Part shown: piece by piece, positions 10,065 through 18,205 of the stretch
How positions within the stretch are numbered: position 1 is the stretch's first letter
How the letters are laid out: every line of letters starts with the position of its first letter
Notes under the pieces: model-generated
Databases searched by the model: none
Seen by the model: only the letters and a program-made list of their open reading frames with translations
Told to the model about the DNA's origin: nothing
Assembly (NCBI RefSeq): GCF_017876595.1
Contig: NZ_JAGIOG010000001.1
Span: 992,001-1,056,000 of the forward strand
DNA: 64,000 nt
Direction of reading: 5' to 3'
From: Aeromicrobium fastidiosum
GTDB taxonomy: Bacteria; Actinomycetota; Actinomycetes; Propionibacteriales; Nocardioidaceae
Made by a program: the position numbers and the translations under genes

Positions 10065-10182
10065 GTCGACCTCCTGAGTGTTGTCCGTCGGTGATTGTCA
10101 TCCCGATGGAGACGTCCTCATGGCCCCATCATGATGGACGCCCGACAGACTTTCTTCCTCGCCCTCGTCGCCCCCGCCTCAG

Positions 10183-10188
10183 TAGGCT
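10183..10188 (+). promoter_or_regulatory. -10 box TAGGCT of a leaderless transcript
   Basis: TAGGCT ends exactly 6 nt before the GTG start at 10195 and there is no ribosome-binding sequence, so transcription likely starts at the start codon. Confidence 0.65.
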
Positions 10189-10194
10189 CTGCGG

Positions 10195-10914
10195 GTGCCG
10201 CTGACCCTGAGCCATCCCGCCGCGGTGCTGCCGCTGCGCCGACTCGGGCTGCCGGCCTCGGTCATGGTCATCGCCTCGATGGTGCCCGACGTGCCGCTGT
10301 TCCTCGGGTCGAGCGCCGGCTACTCCGCGACCCATGCGTGGACGGGGGTCGTCACGATCGACCTGCTCCTGACGGTCGGCGTCGTCGCCGTCTGGTTCGT
10401 CGTCGTGCGCGACGCGCTCGTCGACCTGGCTCCCGACGCCGTGCGGCTCCGCCTGCCGCCCCGTGCCCGGCTCGACCGCCGGCAGCTCCTCCTCCTGCCC
10501 GTGGCGGCATGCCTCGGCTCGGCCACGCACGTCGTGTGGGACGCGTTCACCCATCCGGGACGGTGGGGCGTCCGCCAGGTGGGGTGGCTGCAGGCCGATC
10601 ACGCCGGGCTGGCCGGCCATCAGTGGGCGCAGTACGCCTCGGGTGTCATCGGGCTCGCGATCGTCGCGGGTGCCGTGCTCGCGCACCTGCGGTCGGCCGG
10701 GCCGCCCGACGTCGACCGGCCCGCTCGCCGTCTCCCGGCAGCGACGCTGCCGGCCGTCGTGGGTCTTGCCGCCGCGGCGGGAGTCTTCTCCGCCCTGCGC
10801 ACTGCACCGGCCGCGCTGGACCTCCTGGCGTTCAACGGCGTCGTCGACTCCTTGATCGTCCTCACCCTCGGCCTGGTCGTGGTCAGCCTGGTGTGGAATG
10901 CCCGCCGGCCGTAG
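10195..10914 (+). CDS. DUF4184 family membrane protein
   Basis: 239 residues with several hydrophobic segments. The N-terminal motif (PLTLSHPAAVLPLRR, then ASMVPDVPLF) and the inner ATHVVWDAFTHPG histidine/aspartate motif are typical of DUF4184, a family of polytopic membrane proteins. The conserved His and Asp residues are reminiscent of metal-dependent membrane hydrolases (YdjM/phospholipase C-like); the function is not established. Start is GTG, supported by the leaderless -10 box. It is divergent from the LuxR-type regulator across a 130-bp gap that also holds that gene's promoter. Confidence 0.8.
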   Translation: MPLTLSHPAAVLPLRRLGLPASVMVIASMVPDVPLFLGSSAGYSATHAWTGVVTIDLLLTVGVVAVWFVVVRDALVDLAPDAVRLRLPPRARLDRRQLLLLPVAACLGSATHVVWDAFTHPGRWGVRQVGWLQADHAGLAGHQWAQYASGVIGLAIVAGAVLAHLRSAGPPDVDRPARRLPAATLPAVVGLAAAAGVFSALRTAPAALDLLAFNGVVDSLIVLTLGLVVVSLVWNARRP

Positions 10915-10929
10915 GCAGTTGCACCCGGC

Positions 10930-11769
10930 ATGACGATCATCGCCCTCACCGGCTCGACCGGAGCCGTCGGCGGCACCGCTGCCCACCTGCTCGCCGACGC
11001 CGGAGTCCCCGTGCGGCTGCTGGTGCGTGACGCCGCCAGGGCACCACACCTGTCGGGGGCCGACGTGCGGCAGGCCTCCTACGGCGACGCCGGATGCGTC
11101 GCAGCACTCGAGGGCGTCGACACGGTCTTCATGGTGTCGGGGCACGAGGCGGCCGACCGGCTCGACCAGCACCGCTCCTTCGTCGACGCGGCGGCGCAGG
11201 CCGGCGTGCGGCAGATCGTCTACCTGTCGTTCGTCGGAGCCTCCACGACATCCGGCTTCACGCTCGGCCGCGACCACGGAGCGACCGAGGAGCACATCCG
11301 CGCGTCCGGGCTCGACTGGACGTTCGTGCGCGACAACTTCTACGCCGAGATCCTGCCGATGTTCGCCGACGACCAGGGCGTGATCCGCGGACCCGCCGGC
11401 ACCGGACGCGTCGCAGCCGTGTCGCAGCGCGACGTCGGAGCGGTCGTCGCCCACGTGCTGCAGGACCCCCGCGACCACGTCGGTCGCACGTACGACCTGA
11501 CCGGCCCCGAGGCCCTGACCTTCGACGACGTCGCCGCGATCACGAGCCGCATCACGGGACGTCCGTTCCGCTTCGTCGACGAGACCCTCGAGGAGGCGCG
11601 TGCCAGCCGCGCCCACTTCGGCGCACCCGACTGGCAGGTCGATGCCTGGGTCAGCACCTACACCGCGATCCGCGACGGCGAGCTCGAGCACGTCAGCGGC
11701 GACGTCGAGCGTCTGCTCGGACGGCCGGCCACGTCCTTCGACGAGGCGATCGCCGAGGCCGGGCTCTAG
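10930..11769 (+). CDS. NmrA-like SDR family NAD(P)-binding protein
   Basis: 279 residues. The N-terminal Rossmann motif TGSTGAVGG (residues 7-15) and LLVRD after the second strand indicate an atypical short-chain dehydrogenase of the NmrA/QOR2 type, which bind NAD(P)(H) and act as reductases or redox sensors. No classical YxxxK catalytic pair is obvious, in line with the NmrA subgroup. The substrate cannot be told. It sits 15 bp after the DUF4184 gene; no clear SD is visible. The stop codon TAG overlaps the -10 box of the next gene. Confidence 0.82.
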   Translation: MTIIALTGSTGAVGGTAAHLLADAGVPVRLLVRDAARAPHLSGADVRQASYGDAGCVAALEGVDTVFMVSGHEAADRLDQHRSFVDAAAQAGVRQIVYLSFVGASTTSGFTLGRDHGATEEHIRASGLDWTFVRDNFYAEILPMFADDQGVIRGPAGTGRVAAVSQRDVGAVVAHVLQDPRDHVGRTYDLTGPEALTFDDVAAITSRITGRPFRFVDETLEEARASRAHFGAPDWQVDAWVSTYTAIRDGELEHVSGDVERLLGRPATSFDEAIAEAGL

Positions 11770-11772
11770 CCT
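11767..11772 (+). promoter_or_regulatory. -10 box TAGCCT of a leaderless transcript
   Basis: Lies 6 nt before the ATG at 11779. Its TAG doubles as the stop codon of the preceding reductase gene. Confidence 0.6.
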
Positions 11773-11778
11773 GTAGCC

Positions 11779-12087
11779 ATGTCTTCCCAGCTCCTGACCG
11801 TCACCGGCACCGTCTACGTCCGCGAGCGCATCTCGCTCCCGCCGGGCGCGATCGCCACGATCAAGCTCGTCGACGGCGAGGGCGAGGTGCTGGCCGGCAC
11901 GGCGATCGAGTCCGTCGCGCTGCCGACCGAGTTCGCGCTGTCGGCCGATCCGGCCCTCGCACCCGATCCCGACACGCTGTTCATCTGGGCCGCACTGCGC
12001 AGCGAGACCGGGGTGTGGGGCACGCCCGAGCTCGTCCCCGTCGCCTCCGAGGCCAACGCCGTGCTGCTGACCAAGATCGAGGACTGA
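11779..12087 (+). CDS. YbaY/YscW-like small beta-sheet protein
   Basis: 102 residues without signal peptide. The pattern (VTGTVYVRERISLPPGAIATIKLVD) matches the YbaY/YscW pilotin-like fold, which in enterobacteria occurs as a lipoprotein, but this copy has no lipobox. Function unknown; it may be a stand-alone cytoplasmic member. The gene ends 4 bp before the ABC exporter gene, so the two are probably co-transcribed. Confidence 0.65.
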   Translation: MSSQLLTVTGTVYVRERISLPPGAIATIKLVDGEGEVLAGTAIESVALPTEFALSADPALAPDPDTLFIWAALRSETGVWGTPELVPVASEANAVLLTKIED

Positions 12088-12091
12088 CCGG

Positions 12092-14089
12092 GTGCCACGC
12101 GGGGGCGGACCGACCGTCACGCACCTGAGCGAGGCGGAGCTGCACGCCGGGGGCGCTCCGATCCTGCGCCGCATCGCCCTGATGCTCAAGCCCTACCGCA
12201 CCAAGATGGCGTTCGTCGCCGTCGCGGTGGTCGTCTCCGCGGCCCTGACCTCGGTCGTCCCGTTCCTGACCAAGGCGGTCTTCGACGATGCGCTGTTCCC
12301 GCCGGACGGCGTTGTCCGCACCCACCTCCTGGCCTGGCTGGTCGTGGGGATGTGCGCCATCCCGATCGTCACGGCCCTCATCGGCATCGGTCAGAACTGG
12401 CTGACGTCGACGATCGGCAACTCCGCGATGGCCGATCTGCGCAGCGATCTGTTCGCCCACCTGCAGAAGATGGAGCTGGCGTTCTTCACCGCCACCAAGA
12501 CCGGTGCCATCCAGTCGCGCCTGGCCAACGACGTCGCGGGCGTCCGCACCGTGCTCACCGATACCGCGACGTCGATCCTGCAGAACAGCGTCACGGTCAT
12601 CGCCGCCTTCGTGTCGATGGTGATCCTGTCGTGGCAGCTGACCCTGTTGACCCTCGTGCTGATGCCGCTGTTCGTCTACATCCAGCTGCAGGTCGGCAAG
12701 CGCCGCCAGCGACTCGCCCGGCGCACGCAGGAGTCGCTGTCCGAGATGACCGCGATCACCGAGGAGGCGCTCAGCGTCTCGGGCATCCTGCTGTCGAAGG
12801 TCTTCAACCGGGCCGACTCCGAGGTCGACCGCTACCGCCAGGCCAACCGCGAGCAGACCCGGCTGCAGGTCGACCAGGCCATGACGGGTCGGGCGTTCTT
12901 CGCGACCGTGCAGACGTTCTTCGCGATCACGCCCGCACTGATCTACCTCGTCGCCGGCACGCTCCTGCAGGGCTCCGGCGCCCTGACCGCCGGCACGCTC
13001 GTCGCGTTCACGACGCTGCAGGCCCGGCTGCAGATGCCGCTGCTGCAGCTCATGCGGGTCTCGCTCGACGTGCAGACGTCGCTCGCCCTGTTCCGGCGGC
13101 TGTTCGAATACCTCGACCTCGAGCCCGCGATCACCGAGCGTCCCGGTGCCGTCGCGCTCGACCCGCAGCGGCTGCGGGGCGAGATCGAGTTCCGCGACGT
13201 GTTCTTCCGCTACCCCGAGCCGCGCAGCCTGAGCGGCACCGTGTCGCGCGACCGCTTCGGCGACACCGGCGTGCGCATCGACCGCACCGAGCCGGCACCC
13301 GAGCAGGGCTGGGCGCTCGACGGCATCTCGCTCAAGGTCGAGCCCGGCCAGCTCGCCGCGATCGTCGGCCCGTCCGGGTCGGGCAAGACGACCATGACGT
13401 ACCTCGTGCCGCGGTTCTACGATGTCGACACGGGTGCCGTGCTGATCGACGGCACCGACGTCCGTGACCTGACGATGGGCTCGGTCGCCGAGGCGGTCGG
13501 CATGGTGACGCAGGAGCCGTACCTGTTCCACGGCTCGATCCGCGACAACATCGCCTACGCCAAGCCCGACGCTAGCGCCGACGAGATCGAGCAGGCCGCG
13601 CGCGACGCCAACATCCACGACCGCATCCTGTCGTTCGCCGACGGCTACGAGACCATCACGGGCGAGCGCGGCTACCGGCTCAGCGGCGGTGAGAAGCAGC
13701 GCCTCGCGATCGCCCGGGTGCTCTTGATGGACCCGCGCATCCTGATCCTCGACGAGGCCACGTCGGCCCTCGACACCGAGACCGAGCGGCTCGTGCAGGA
13801 CGCGCTGGAGCGCGCGACCCACAACCGCACGACGATCGCGATCGCGCACCGCCTGTCGACGATCCACAACGCCGATGTCATCTTCGGCCTCGAGGACGGG
13901 CACCTGGTCGAGCAGGGAACCCACGACGAGCTGCTGGCCCGCGGCGGGCTCTACTCGCGGCTCTACGTCGAGCAGTTCGGCTCGGGTCAGATCGAGGCGC
14001 GGTTCACCGACGGCGTCCGCTACTCCGACGGCACGATGCACTGCGACCGCACCGACCGTGACGGTCGCCGCGCCGACGTGTCGCTGTAG
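12092..14089 (+). CDS. ABC transporter, fused permease and ATPase (type IV/MsbA-like exporter)
   Basis: 665 residues: six-helix membrane domain (about residues 35-330), then a nucleotide-binding domain. Visible motifs are Walker A GPSGSGKTT (near nt 13368-13394), Q-loop VTQEPYLF, signature LSGGEKQR (near 13679), Walker B ILILDEATSALD and the switch His in AIAHRLST. It works as a homo- or heterodimeric exporter; the substrate is unknown. Start is GTG at 12092; a later start is possible because the first 20 residues are not typical. The coding segment between membrane and ATPase domains has an insert (about nt 13205-13310). Convergent with the lipoprotein gene that follows. Confidence 0.92.
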   Translation: MPRGGGPTVTHLSEAELHAGGAPILRRIALMLKPYRTKMAFVAVAVVVSAALTSVVPFLTKAVFDDALFPPDGVVRTHLLAWLVVGMCAIPIVTALIGIGQNWLTSTIGNSAMADLRSDLFAHLQKMELAFFTATKTGAIQSRLANDVAGVRTVLTDTATSILQNSVTVIAAFVSMVILSWQLTLLTLVLMPLFVYIQLQVGKRRQRLARRTQESLSEMTAITEEALSVSGILLSKVFNRADSEVDRYRQANREQTRLQVDQAMTGRAFFATVQTFFAITPALIYLVAGTLLQGSGALTAGTLVAFTTLQARLQMPLLQLMRVSLDVQTSLALFRRLFEYLDLEPAITERPGAVALDPQRLRGEIEFRDVFFRYPEPRSLSGTVSRDRFGDTGVRIDRTEPAPEQGWALDGISLKVEPGQLAAIVGPSGSGKTTMTYLVPRFYDVDTGAVLIDGTDVRDLTMGSVAEAVGMVTQEPYLFHGSIRDNIAYAKPDASADEIEQAARDANIHDRILSFADGYETITGERGYRLSGGEKQRLAIARVLLMDPRILILDEATSALDTETERLVQDALERATHNRTTIAIAHRLSTIHNADVIFGLEDGHLVEQGTHDELLARGGLYSRLYVEQFGSGQIEARFTDGVRYSDGTMHCDRTDRDGRRADVSL

Positions 14090-14101
14090 CTCCGGCCTGG
14101 C

Positions 14102-14686
14102 TCAGTCGAGCTCGTCGGCCCGTTCGAGCGCCGTCGGCAGCAGGTCGACGGCGTCGACGGTCGGTCGATCGTCCCCGGTGCCGCGCGTGCTGACGATCAC
14201 GACCTCGTCGCCGTGCGGCGCGAACACCCGGGTCAGCACCATGTGGCGTGACACGCTCCTGACGGTCGCGCGGTAGCCGTACGCAGCAGCCGGCAGACCA
14301 TCCAGTCGCTCGACGGTCGTGCTGGGCAGCGGCTCGCGGCTCGAGCAGTAGTCGATCGCGGAGTCGACCAGCGCGAGGGCGGCGGCCGCATCGGCGAAGC
14401 GGCGGTCGACCCCGTTGGCGCTGGAGCCCACCACCTCGTTGCTGTGCAGGATCAGCCGGCGGTCTCGGTCGGCCGAGCCGTTGTCGAGCCTGATCCTCCG
14501 CTCGGCGATCGTGAGTCGCGAGCAGGGCGCGACGCCGATCCCCTCGAAGGTGTCTGCCACCGACTCGACGCGCGGGACGTCGTCCTCGGTCAGCACTCCG
14601 CGCGTGCCACCACCACCACATCCACCCACGACCAGCAGCACGCCGAGGGCCGCGACGCCCTTTGTCAGGACATCGGTGGTCGGCAT
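14102..14686 (-). CDS. Putative lipoprotein of unknown function
   Basis: 194 residues with a lipoprotein signal: hydrophobic N-terminus and lipobox VVGGC (Cys at residue about 23). The mature part has two Cys (in APCSRLTIAERR and IDYCSSREPL) that could pair outside the cell. No family recognised. It follows the next lipoprotein gene on the same strand with a 9-bp gap, and has its own leaderless -10 box. Confidence 0.75.
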   Translation of the reverse strand: MPTTDVLTKGVAALGVLLVVGGCGGGGTRGVLTEDDVPRVESVADTFEGIGVAPCSRLTIAERRIRLDNGSADRDRRLILHSNEVVGSSANGVDRRFADAAAALALVDSAIDYCSSREPLPSTTVERLDGLPAAAYGYRATVRSVSRHMVLTRVFAPHGDEVVIVSTRGTGDDRPTVDAVDLLPTALERADELD

Positions 14687-14692
14687 GCGAGC

Positions 14693-14698
14693 AGACTA
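14693..14698 (-). promoter_or_regulatory. -10 box TAGTCT of a leaderless transcript
   Basis: Read on the minus strand, TAGTCT lies 6 nt before the ATG at 14686. It overlaps the TAG stop of the upstream lipoprotein gene. Confidence 0.6.
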
Positions 14699-15403
14699 CT
14701 GGGCGGCGGCCAGACGCTTCTGGGCCCGCTCGAGGATCGTCGTGACGGTCGCGTCGACCGCGTCGGTCTGCTTGAGCCCCGGGACCGAGTAGAGCACCGA
14801 CGTCAGGTCGCCGTCGACGCAGGTCTGACCGGAGATGCCCGACTCGGTCTCGGTGATCGGGATCGACGTCACGGTCGTCGTGGTGCCCTTCTTGGCACCG
14901 CCCAGCTCGGCCAGCGTCGTGAACGCGTCACAGGCCTGCTGGTCGTCGAACGAGGCGGCACCGGCGAGCAGCTTCTTGGCGGCGGCGAGGTCCTTCTTGT
15001 CGGTCGCGGAGTCGACGTCGCTCGACGACGCGAGCTGCTCGACGACCTGCGGCAGCGACTTGGCCCACTCCTTGGCAGGCAGTGTCGTGACCTGGATCAG
15101 GGCCGATGCGGCCTGCCACCGGCACTGGCTGCTGCCGTCGGCACCCGATGCGGCGACGATGTCGTCGACGGACGAGCCCGCGAGCTCGGTGCGGTCGGAG
15201 CCGGTCAGCAGCTTGCAGGCGACCTGGTCGGCATCGACCGGAGGCGGCGTGGGTGACGCGGTGGCGCTCGGCGTCGCGGACGACGTCGGGTCCGCAGCGT
15301 CCCCGCCGTCCGAACCGTCGGAGTCGCTGCCGCTGCACGCCGACAGCAGGACGAGGGAGGCTGCCGCCACCGGGACGAGACGCCGGATCACCGAATGAGT
15401 CAC
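14696..15403 (-). CDS. Putative lipoprotein (DUF3558-like)
   Basis: 235 residues from the GTG at 15403. Signal peptide with lipobox LLSAC (Cys near residue 22), a Ser/Asp/Thr/Pro linker, then a domain with CKLLTGSDRTELAG and SSQCRWQA motifs reminiscent of DUF3558-type actinobacterial lipoproteins (two Cys in the first half). The open frame extends to 15526, but the -10 box TACAGT placed 6 nt before 15403 makes that GTG the preferred start. A second GTG at 15391 with GGGGTGA upstream is the alternative. Function unknown; exposed on the outer face of the membrane. Confidence 0.75.
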   Translation of the reverse strand: MTHSVIRRLVPVAAASLVLLSACSGSDSDGSDGGDAADPTSSATPSATASPTPPPVDADQVACKLLTGSDRTELAGSSVDDIVAASGADGSSQCRWQAASALIQVTTLPAKEWAKSLPQVVEQLASSSDVDSATDKKDLAAAKKLLAGAASFDDQQACDAFTTLAELGGAKKGTTTTVTSIPITETESGISGQTCVDGDLTSVLYSVPGLKQTDAVDATVTTILERAQKRLAAAQ

Positions 15404-15409
15404 CCCGCC

Positions 15410-15415
15410 ACTGTA
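15410..15415 (-). promoter_or_regulatory. -10 box TACAGT of a leaderless transcript
   Basis: Minus-strand TACAGT lies 6 nt before the GTG at 15403 and decides the start of that lipoprotein gene. Confidence 0.6.
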
Positions 15416-15516
15416 GGAGAGGGCCCACAACCGCGGCAGCCACGACGGTGACCGCAGCGTCACCCGCCCCCCGGTACCGTGACGACCGGTGCTCAACCGC
15501 TCGAGGGGAGTCGACG

Positions 15517-16011
15517 ATGCAGCCACGACGCAGACGTCGGATCACCACCGCTGTCCTGACGGTCGTCCTGCTGGCCTTCGGGACGGCCGGGGTCGTCGCG
15601 GTGCGAGGAGGCATCGCCGAGCACGGCAACGCCACGGCGCTGGACGATCCCGACAGCACCTTCGTCCCCGTGGTGGGCACCGTCGAGATGCCGCCAGCTG
15701 CGGCCCAGGCGTCGGGCAAGGAGTGGAGCCAGATGTCGGTGCGCTACACGACCTCGGACGATCGCCACGTCACGACGATGGTGTGGACGCGCCGCGACGA
15801 CAAGGAGTACGACGAGGGGCAGCGCATCGGTCTCGAGTACGTCGCCCAGCACCCGACCGCGGCGCGACTCGCGGGCAACCGTGGCGGAGACGCCGAGCCG
15901 TGGAGGACGCTCCTCGTCGGCATCGGCATCCTGGCCGGGGTGATCGTGGTGCCGGTCGCCCTGCTGTTCGACGAGGTGTCGCGTCGCCGCCGTCGCACTA
16001 CCGTCGACTGA
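15517..16011 (+). CDS. DUF3592-like membrane protein
   Basis: 164 residues. The ATG at 15517 has GAGGGGAG 6 nt upstream. Topology: basic N-terminus, a membrane helix (about residues 8-28), an extracytoplasmic domain of about 85 residues with the DUF3592-like pattern (SVRYTTSDDRHVTTMVWTRR, then YDEGQRIGLEYVAQHP), a second helix (about 130-150) and a basic tail. Function unknown. Convergent with the dedA-type gene, 6 bp apart. Confidence 0.75.
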   Translation: MQPRRRRRITTAVLTVVLLAFGTAGVVAVRGGIAEHGNATALDDPDSTFVPVVGTVEMPPAAAQASGKEWSQMSVRYTTSDDRHVTTMVWTRRDDKEYDEGQRIGLEYVAQHPTAARLAGNRGGDAEPWRTLLVGIGILAGVIVVPVALLFDEVSRRRRRTTVD

Positions 16012-16017
16012 CGCGCC

Positions 16018-16680
16018 TCAGGCCTGCGCGCGACGCGACCTCAGCTTGTAGACGATGAACCACGCCACGAACGCCAGGACGGCGGCCACGAGCAGGTACT
16101 TCAGGACGTTGCCGTACTTCTCGACCGACTCCCAGTTCTCGCCCAGCTGGTAGCCCGACACGATCCAGATGACGTTCCAGATCAGGCTGCCCGCGGTCGT
16201 GTAGATCAGGAACCGGCGCAGCGACATCCGCTCGACGCCTGCGGGGATCGAGATGAGGCTGCGGATGCCGGGCACCATGCGTCCCCAGAACACCGCCTTG
16301 GCGTCGTTGCGCGCGAACCAGGCCACACCCTTGTCGATGTCGTGCTCGGTGACGAAGGGGACCTTCGACAGCACGGCGCGGGTGCGGTCGAGGCCGAACT
16401 TGAGCGAGATCCAGTAGAGGACCAGCGCCCCGCCGACCGATCCGACCGTTGCGGAGATGATGACCGGCACGAGACCGAAGTCGCCGCGATTGGCGCTGAA
16501 ACCGGCCAGTGGAAGGGCCACCTCGCTGGGCAGGAACGGCAGGATCGTCTCGACCGCGAGGATCAGTCCGACGCCCACGAGACCGACGGACCCCATGACA
16601 TCGGCGACGAAGCCTGCGAGCCCGGAATCGGGAACTCCCGACGTGGACGAGGCAAGGACGGTCAGTAGGGTCACGGGCAT
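16018..16680 (-). CDS. DedA family membrane protein (putative lipid scramblase/transporter)
   Basis: 220 residues with about five hydrophobic segments. The DedA signature is clear: PFLPSEVALPLAG in the first half and FWGRMVPGIRSLISIPAG in the second. DedA proteins are SNARE-associated-type membrane proteins, several of which recycle lipid carriers such as undecaprenyl phosphate. The ATG at 16680 has GGAAG 9 nt upstream, and its first two bases are shared, on the other strand, with the ATG of the divergent gene at 16679. Confidence 0.9.
   Translation of the reverse strand: MPVTLLTVLASSTSGVPDSGLAGFVADVMGSVGLVGVGLILAVETILPFLPSEVALPLAGFSANRGDFGLVPVIISATVGSVGGALVLYWISLKFGLDRTRAVLSKVPFVTEHDIDKGVAWFARNDAKAVFWGRMVPGIRSLISIPAGVERMSLRRFLIYTTAGSLIWNVIWIVSGYQLGENWESVEKYGNVLKYLLVAAVLAFVAWFIVYKLRSRRAQA
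16666..16671 (+). promoter_or_regulatory. -10 box TAGGGT of a probable leaderless transcript
   Basis: TAGGGT lies 7 nt before the ATG at 16679. It falls inside the start of the divergent dedA coding sequence. Confidence 0.5.
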
Positions 16681-18196
16681 GAGCGTATCTTCCGGGCTCA
16701 ATCGGGTGACCTTGATCTGCTGCGCCGTGGCCGCGGCTCTCCTCGTGACCGCAGTCGTGGTCGGCCGCGACTCCTCGGCACCGACGCCGCAGCGGGCGGA
16801 CGGGCGTGACGTGCCGACCTCGACGCAGACGCGTGACCCTTCCGAGCCGGTCGACGTGATCCGTCCCGTCTCGACCGTCCAGGCACCCACTGAGATCTCC
16901 CGGCGGCTGTTCTCGGCGTCCCCGATCGCGGTGCTCGCCGACGCCGCCGACCCGGAGGCGCAGCGCGTGGCCACCGCCACGGCGGTGGGCCTCGGCGTGC
17001 CGGTGCTGGTCGACACCCCGGAGGCACCGACCGAGCTCACGCGCCTCGGGGCGACGCAGGTGCTCACGTTCGGACGCACCCAGGCCGTGCCCGGCGCTCG
17101 GGCCGTGCCGGTCGACGACGCACAGGCTGCCGCCGAGGTGGCGTCCCTGCGCGGCGACGAGCCAGCACCGTCCCGCACGCTCGACGCGATCGTGCTGACC
17201 CGGTCGGAACAGGCCAATGCCGTCGCCGTCGCCAACGCCCGCACCGCGGGTGCCCACGTCATCGAGCTCGCGGACGCCGACCCGCGCCGCAACCCCGAGG
17301 CCGCCGCCTACTTGGCCGAGCACCCGCAGCAGCCCGTCATCGCGCTCGGGGAGGCCTTCGCGCACGTCGCCTACCCGCTCGAGGTCGTCCGCCGCGACAT
17401 CCAGCAGCCGACCGGTGGCTACCTCGCGCTCGGCGGCCGCACGTACACCGCGATGTACGGGCACCCCGGGGCACCGCAGCTCGGGGTACTGGGCGAGCAG
17501 GGCGTGCGGGCGTCCGTCAAGCGTGTCGAGCGGCTGGCTCGCAAGTACCGACGGGTCAGCTCGTCGACGTTCGTGCCGATGTTCGAGATCATCGCGACCG
17601 TCGCCTCGTCGTCGGCCGGCAAGGACAAGGACTACTCCACCGAGACATCGGTCAAGAAGCTGCTGCCGCTGGTCGACGCCGCCGAGAAGGCCGGCATCTA
17701 CGTCGTCCTCGACCTGCAGCCCGGCCGCACCGACTTCCTGACCCAGGCCAGGCGGTACCAGTCACTGCTCGAACGTCCTCACGTCGGACTCGCGCTCGAT
17801 CCCGAGTGGCGGCTCAAGAAGAAGCAGAAGCACCTCGTGCAGATCGGCTCGGTCACCGCGGCCGAGATCAACCGCACCTCCGCCTGGCTCGCCGACCTCA
17901 CCCGTGAGAAGGCGCTGCCCCAGAAGATCTTCGTGCTGCACCAGTTCTCGCTCTCGATGATCAAGAATCGCAGCAGCCTCGACACGACCCGGCCCGAGCT
18001 CGCCACCGTCATCCACGTCGACGGGTCGGGGCCCCAGGGGGCCAAGCAGGACACGTGGCAAGTGCTGCGCCGCAACGCCCCGGCGGGCGTGGGATGGGGC
18101 TGGAAGAACTTCGTCGACGAGGACTCGCCGATGCTCAACGCCCGCGAGACGTGGCGCGAGGTCAAGCCCCACCCCGACCTCGTGACGTATCAGTAG
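16679..18196 (+). CDS. Secreted protein with cell-wall-binding-repeat-like half and TIM-barrel-like half
   Basis: 505 residues. An N-terminal hydrophobic segment (about residues 10-29) acts as signal or anchor. Residues about 75-230 resemble cell-wall-binding repeat 2 units (patterns such as SPIAVLADAADPEAQ, GVPVLVDTPEAPTELTRLGA). Residues about 265-500 look like a glycosidase-type TIM barrel (IYVVLDLQPGRTDF, VGLALDPEWRL, VGWGWKNFVDED). A wall-associated hydrolase or binding protein is plausible but no catalytic pair is proven. The ATG overlaps the divergent dedA start; a GTG at 16706 is the alternative. The stop TAG overlaps the promoter of the following lipoprotein gene. Confidence 0.7.
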   Translation: MSVSSGLNRVTLICCAVAAALLVTAVVVGRDSSAPTPQRADGRDVPTSTQTRDPSEPVDVIRPVSTVQAPTEISRRLFSASPIAVLADAADPEAQRVATATAVGLGVPVLVDTPEAPTELTRLGATQVLTFGRTQAVPGARAVPVDDAQAAAEVASLRGDEPAPSRTLDAIVLTRSEQANAVAVANARTAGAHVIELADADPRRNPEAAAYLAEHPQQPVIALGEAFAHVAYPLEVVRRDIQQPTGGYLALGGRTYTAMYGHPGAPQLGVLGEQGVRASVKRVERLARKYRRVSSSTFVPMFEIIATVASSSAGKDKDYSTETSVKKLLPLVDAAEKAGIYVVLDLQPGRTDFLTQARRYQSLLERPHVGLALDPEWRLKKKQKHLVQIGSVTAAEINRTSAWLADLTREKALPQKIFVLHQFSLSMIKNRSSLDTTRPELATVIHVDGSGPQGAKQDTWQVLRRNAPAGVGWGWKNFVDEDSPMLNARETWREVKPHPDLVTYQ

Positions 18197-18199
18197 CCT
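18194..18199 (+). promoter_or_regulatory. -10 box TAGCCT of a leaderless transcript
   Basis: Lies 6 nt before the ATG at 18206. Its TAG is the stop codon of the preceding gene. Confidence 0.6.
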
Positions 18200-18205
18200 G
18201 CGTCC

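Noticed and set aside
10129..14041. Two minus-strand frames of 686 codons each (10129-12189 and 11981-14041)
   Set aside because: Both are antisense to convincing plus-strand genes (reductase, YbaY-like, ABC exporter) and lack recognisable domains.
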